Source: Emcibacter nanhaiensis
Lineage (GTDB): Bacteria > Pseudomonadota > Alphaproteobacteria > Sphingomonadales > Emcibacteraceae
Length of the DNA stretch: 64,000 bases
Assembly (NCBI RefSeq): GCF_006385175.1
Contig: NZ_VFIY01000014.1
Coordinates: 186,001-250,000, forward strand
Direction of reading: 5' to 3'
The position numbers were made by a program, and so were the translations under genes. Below are positions 62,712 through 64,000 of the stretch, piece by piece. The notes beneath the pieces are model-generated. The model saw nothing but the letters and a program-made list of their open reading frames with translations. It had not been told where the DNA came from and ran no database searches. Each line of letters starts with the position of its first letter. Positions within the stretch are counted from its first letter, which is position 1.

Positions 62712-63323
62712 ATGTATAAACTCTATGAAATGGCCTATTCCGGGCACAGCCACCGGGTGCGGCTGTTCCTATCGCTGCTGGGTCTGGACTATGAAAGCCG
62801 GCCGGTAAGCCTGCGCGACGGCGAGCATCTGACCGAGGACTATAAAAAGATCAATCCCTTCGGCAAAATTCCGGTGCTCGACGATGACGGGCTTCTGATC
62901 CGGGAATCCAACGCCATCCTGGTTTACCTGGCGCTCAAACACGGCGCAAAAGACTGGTATCCGGTCGATGACCCGGCCCGGGCCGCCGAAGTGCAGATGT
63001 GGCTCAATGTGGCCGCCAATGATGTGCTGCAGGGCCCGGCCAGGGCTTGGATCGCCACCATGTTCATACCCGATGAAAATGCTGTGCGGGAAGGCCTGGA
63101 AGCAAGCCGCAAACTGCTCGGGATCATGGACCGGCATCTGGAAGGCCGGGACTGGCTCGCAGGCAATGGGCCGACCATCGCCGATGTGGCCAATTATTCC
63201 CATATTTCCAAGGGACCGCGGATCGGCTTCGAGCTCGAGGACTGGCCCAATGTGCTGCGCTGGCAGCGGAATATCGAAGCCCTGCCCGGCTTCATCGCCA
63301 TGCCGACGCCGGAAAACTATTAG
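62712..63323 (+). CDS. Glutathione S-transferase family protein (copy 2)
   Basis: 203 residues, same layout as the GST at 61124. Both begin MYKLY, share INPFGKIPVLDDDG/NPFGKVPVLDDDG and ESNAILVYLALKH, and end with the same PGFIAMP-like close. It arose by tandem duplication around the PNPOx-like gene. It has its own spacer with an inverted repeat, so control may differ from copy 1. Confidence 0.92.
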   Translation: MYKLYEMAYSGHSHRVRLFLSLLGLDYESRPVSLRDGEHLTEDYKKINPFGKIPVLDDDGLLIRESNAILVYLALKHGAKDWYPVDDPARAAEVQMWLNVAANDVLQGPARAWIATMFIPDENAVREGLEASRKLLGIMDRHLEGRDWLAGNGPTIADVANYSHISKGPRIGFELEDWPNVLRWQRNIEALPGFIAMPTPENY

Positions 63324-63372
63324 CTTACTCTGGTAGTGTATTTTGAAAGTTTCCGGGATTACTTCTACCTAA

Positions 63373-63903
63373 TCAAGGAGTTGCTTCATCCTCCAACTTT
63401 TGCAAAAGCATTTCATACATCTTACGCGCATCGTCATGTCCTCGCTCGGCGGCATCCTTAAACCAACGCCGCGCGACACGATAACTCTGCTTTTTTCCTC
63501 TTCCTTCCATGAACATCAATCCTAACCGGTACTGAGCCTCTGCATGCCCTTTGTCCAGAGGCAGTTTAAGAAATTGGTTTGTAAGATAGTAGTCATATTC
63601 CATACCATTCGCCCGGTCCCCCGCCTTGAAGTAATACTTCATCGCCTTTTTGTAATTAATGGGAACACCTATCCCCAATTCGTAGGCTAGCCCCGTTCGA
63701 TACATTGCTTCTTCGTCGTCATGCTCAGCTCGACATTTATAATATTTAAACAGCTGCTCCTGTCCCTCTACCTCACCAAGTCGGGGCGAGCCAACCATAC
63801 TCCGCAAAGATATCGGAAGATCAGAAGCACAATACTCCCATTTATGAGTACAAGACGTAAGCAGTAGCGGTGCGATCAGTATCAGTAAATTCAGCTTTTT
63901 CAT
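63373..63903 (-). CDS. Sel1-repeat lipoprotein
   Basis: 176 residues. A signal peptide with lipobox LLTSC makes it a lipoprotein. Sel1-like repeats follow: AMYRTGLAYELGIGVPINYKKAMKYYFKAG, AQYRLGLMFMEGRGKKQSYRVARRWFKDAAERG. Such repeats scaffold protein contacts. It starts 20 nt after the end of a partial DUF1491 gene on the same strand, with GGGGGGA as Shine-Dalgarno. Its base composition is more AT-rich than its neighbours. Confidence 0.88.
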   Translation of the reverse strand: MKKLNLLILIAPLLLTSCTHKWEYCASDLPISLRSMVGSPRLGEVEGQEQLFKYYKCRAEHDDEEAMYRTGLAYELGIGVPINYKKAMKYYFKAGDRANGMEYDYYLTNQFLKLPLDKGHAEAQYRLGLMFMEGRGKKQSYRVARRWFKDAAERGHDDARKMYEMLLQKLEDEATP

Positions 63904-63922
63904 TATTCCCCCCTTGCCGCTG

Positions 63923-64000
63923 TCAGCTTTGCGGCCGGTACGTCCCCTTCGGATCCTCGACCTCGATCACCCACAGGTCCTCGTCATAGTCGCGCTGGCG
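63923..64000 (-). CDS. Partial gene, C-terminus of a DUF1491-like protein
   Basis: Only the last 25 codons and the TGA stop lie in the window; the 5' part is beyond base 64000. The tail RQRDYDEDLWVIEVEDPKG resembles the C-terminus of DUF1491 proteins, small alphaproteobacterial proteins of unknown function (from memory). Codon third positions are GC-rich as in real genes here. Confidence 0.55.
   Translation of the reverse strand, partial: RQRDYDEDLWVIEVEDPKGTYRPQS

Overview
The window is bacterial chromosome, GC-rich with strong third-position bias, and it fits a free-living, respiring alphaproteobacterium. Evidence for this is a petABC cytochrome bc1 operon, a CIRCE-controlled groESL operon, ubiK, lgt, an NDUFAF7-type methyltransferase, DUF1285 and DUF1491 family proteins, and exopolysaccharide/PEP-CTERM (exosortase) functions. 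I would not place it below class with confidence; marine Emcibacter- or Kordiimonas-like lineages are a guess. No tRNA, rRNA, transposase, integrase or CRISPR array was seen.

Layout. 1-2.3 kb: uvrB. 2.3-6.3 kb: an AT-rich foreign-looking island with a tight three-gene minus-strand operon. Its order is an ImmA/IrrE metallopeptidase fused to a macro domain, then a P-loop nucleotide kinase fused to a PurZ-like adenylosuccinate synthetase, then a DUF7002 protein that looks like an ADP-ribosyltransferase. A GC-rich 72-nt hairpin lies just outside it. This is the best candidate for an undescribed system. 6.4-10.7 kb: a receiver protein with a small helical partner, a DUF454 membrane protein, an NTF2-like protein, an Asp/Glu racemase and a MarR-GNAT fusion. 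10.8-16 kb: a lipid kinase, an exosortase-associated type amidotransferase, a GT4 glycosyltransferase and a CaCA antiporter. 16-20 kb: folB, a 450-bp AT-rich DnaA-box cluster (possible oriC), uvrC, pgsA, moaD and moaE. 20-24 kb: a predicted sigma-54 promoter that drives a short terminator-bounded RNA, an M49-like lipoprotein peptidase, a DUF6491-like protein, a small AT-rich orphan gene between two inverted copies of one terminator, and ilvE.

24-35 kb is mostly housekeeping: a MarR regulator, an O-antigen ligase-like protein, ubiK-ybjN-proC, lgt-midA-pgeF, prs, rplY-pth-ychF and a Bcr/CflA transporter. 35-43 kb: a MaoC hydratase, a methyltransferase, a PEP-CTERM protein behind a consensus sigma-54 promoter, mtnP-apt and petABC. 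43-50 kb: trmL-hemF-lipase facing a four-gene operon (DUF1285, CoA-type Nudix, CCA-adding enzyme, macro-domain deacylase), then a GNAT protein and an OprP-like porin. 50-64 kb: sulfite reductase with DUF934, a choice-of-anchor I beta-propeller protein, a surface-antigen-like protein, a two-repeat protein, an enoyl-CoA hydratase, hicBA, groESL, a TetR regulator facing HPP-GST-PNPOx-GST, and a Sel1 lipoprotein downstream of a partial DUF1491 gene.

Functional themes. Surface polysaccharide and PEP-CTERM functions are scattered (11.8, 13.8, 24.8 and 37.3 kb) rather than in one locus, and the clear sigma-54 promoter at 37.27 kb fits RpoN control of PEP-CTERM genes. The horizontally acquired parts are small: the 4-kb island, the 22.8-kb orphan and hicBA. 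All functional calls come from reading the sequence and from memory of the families; no searches were run.
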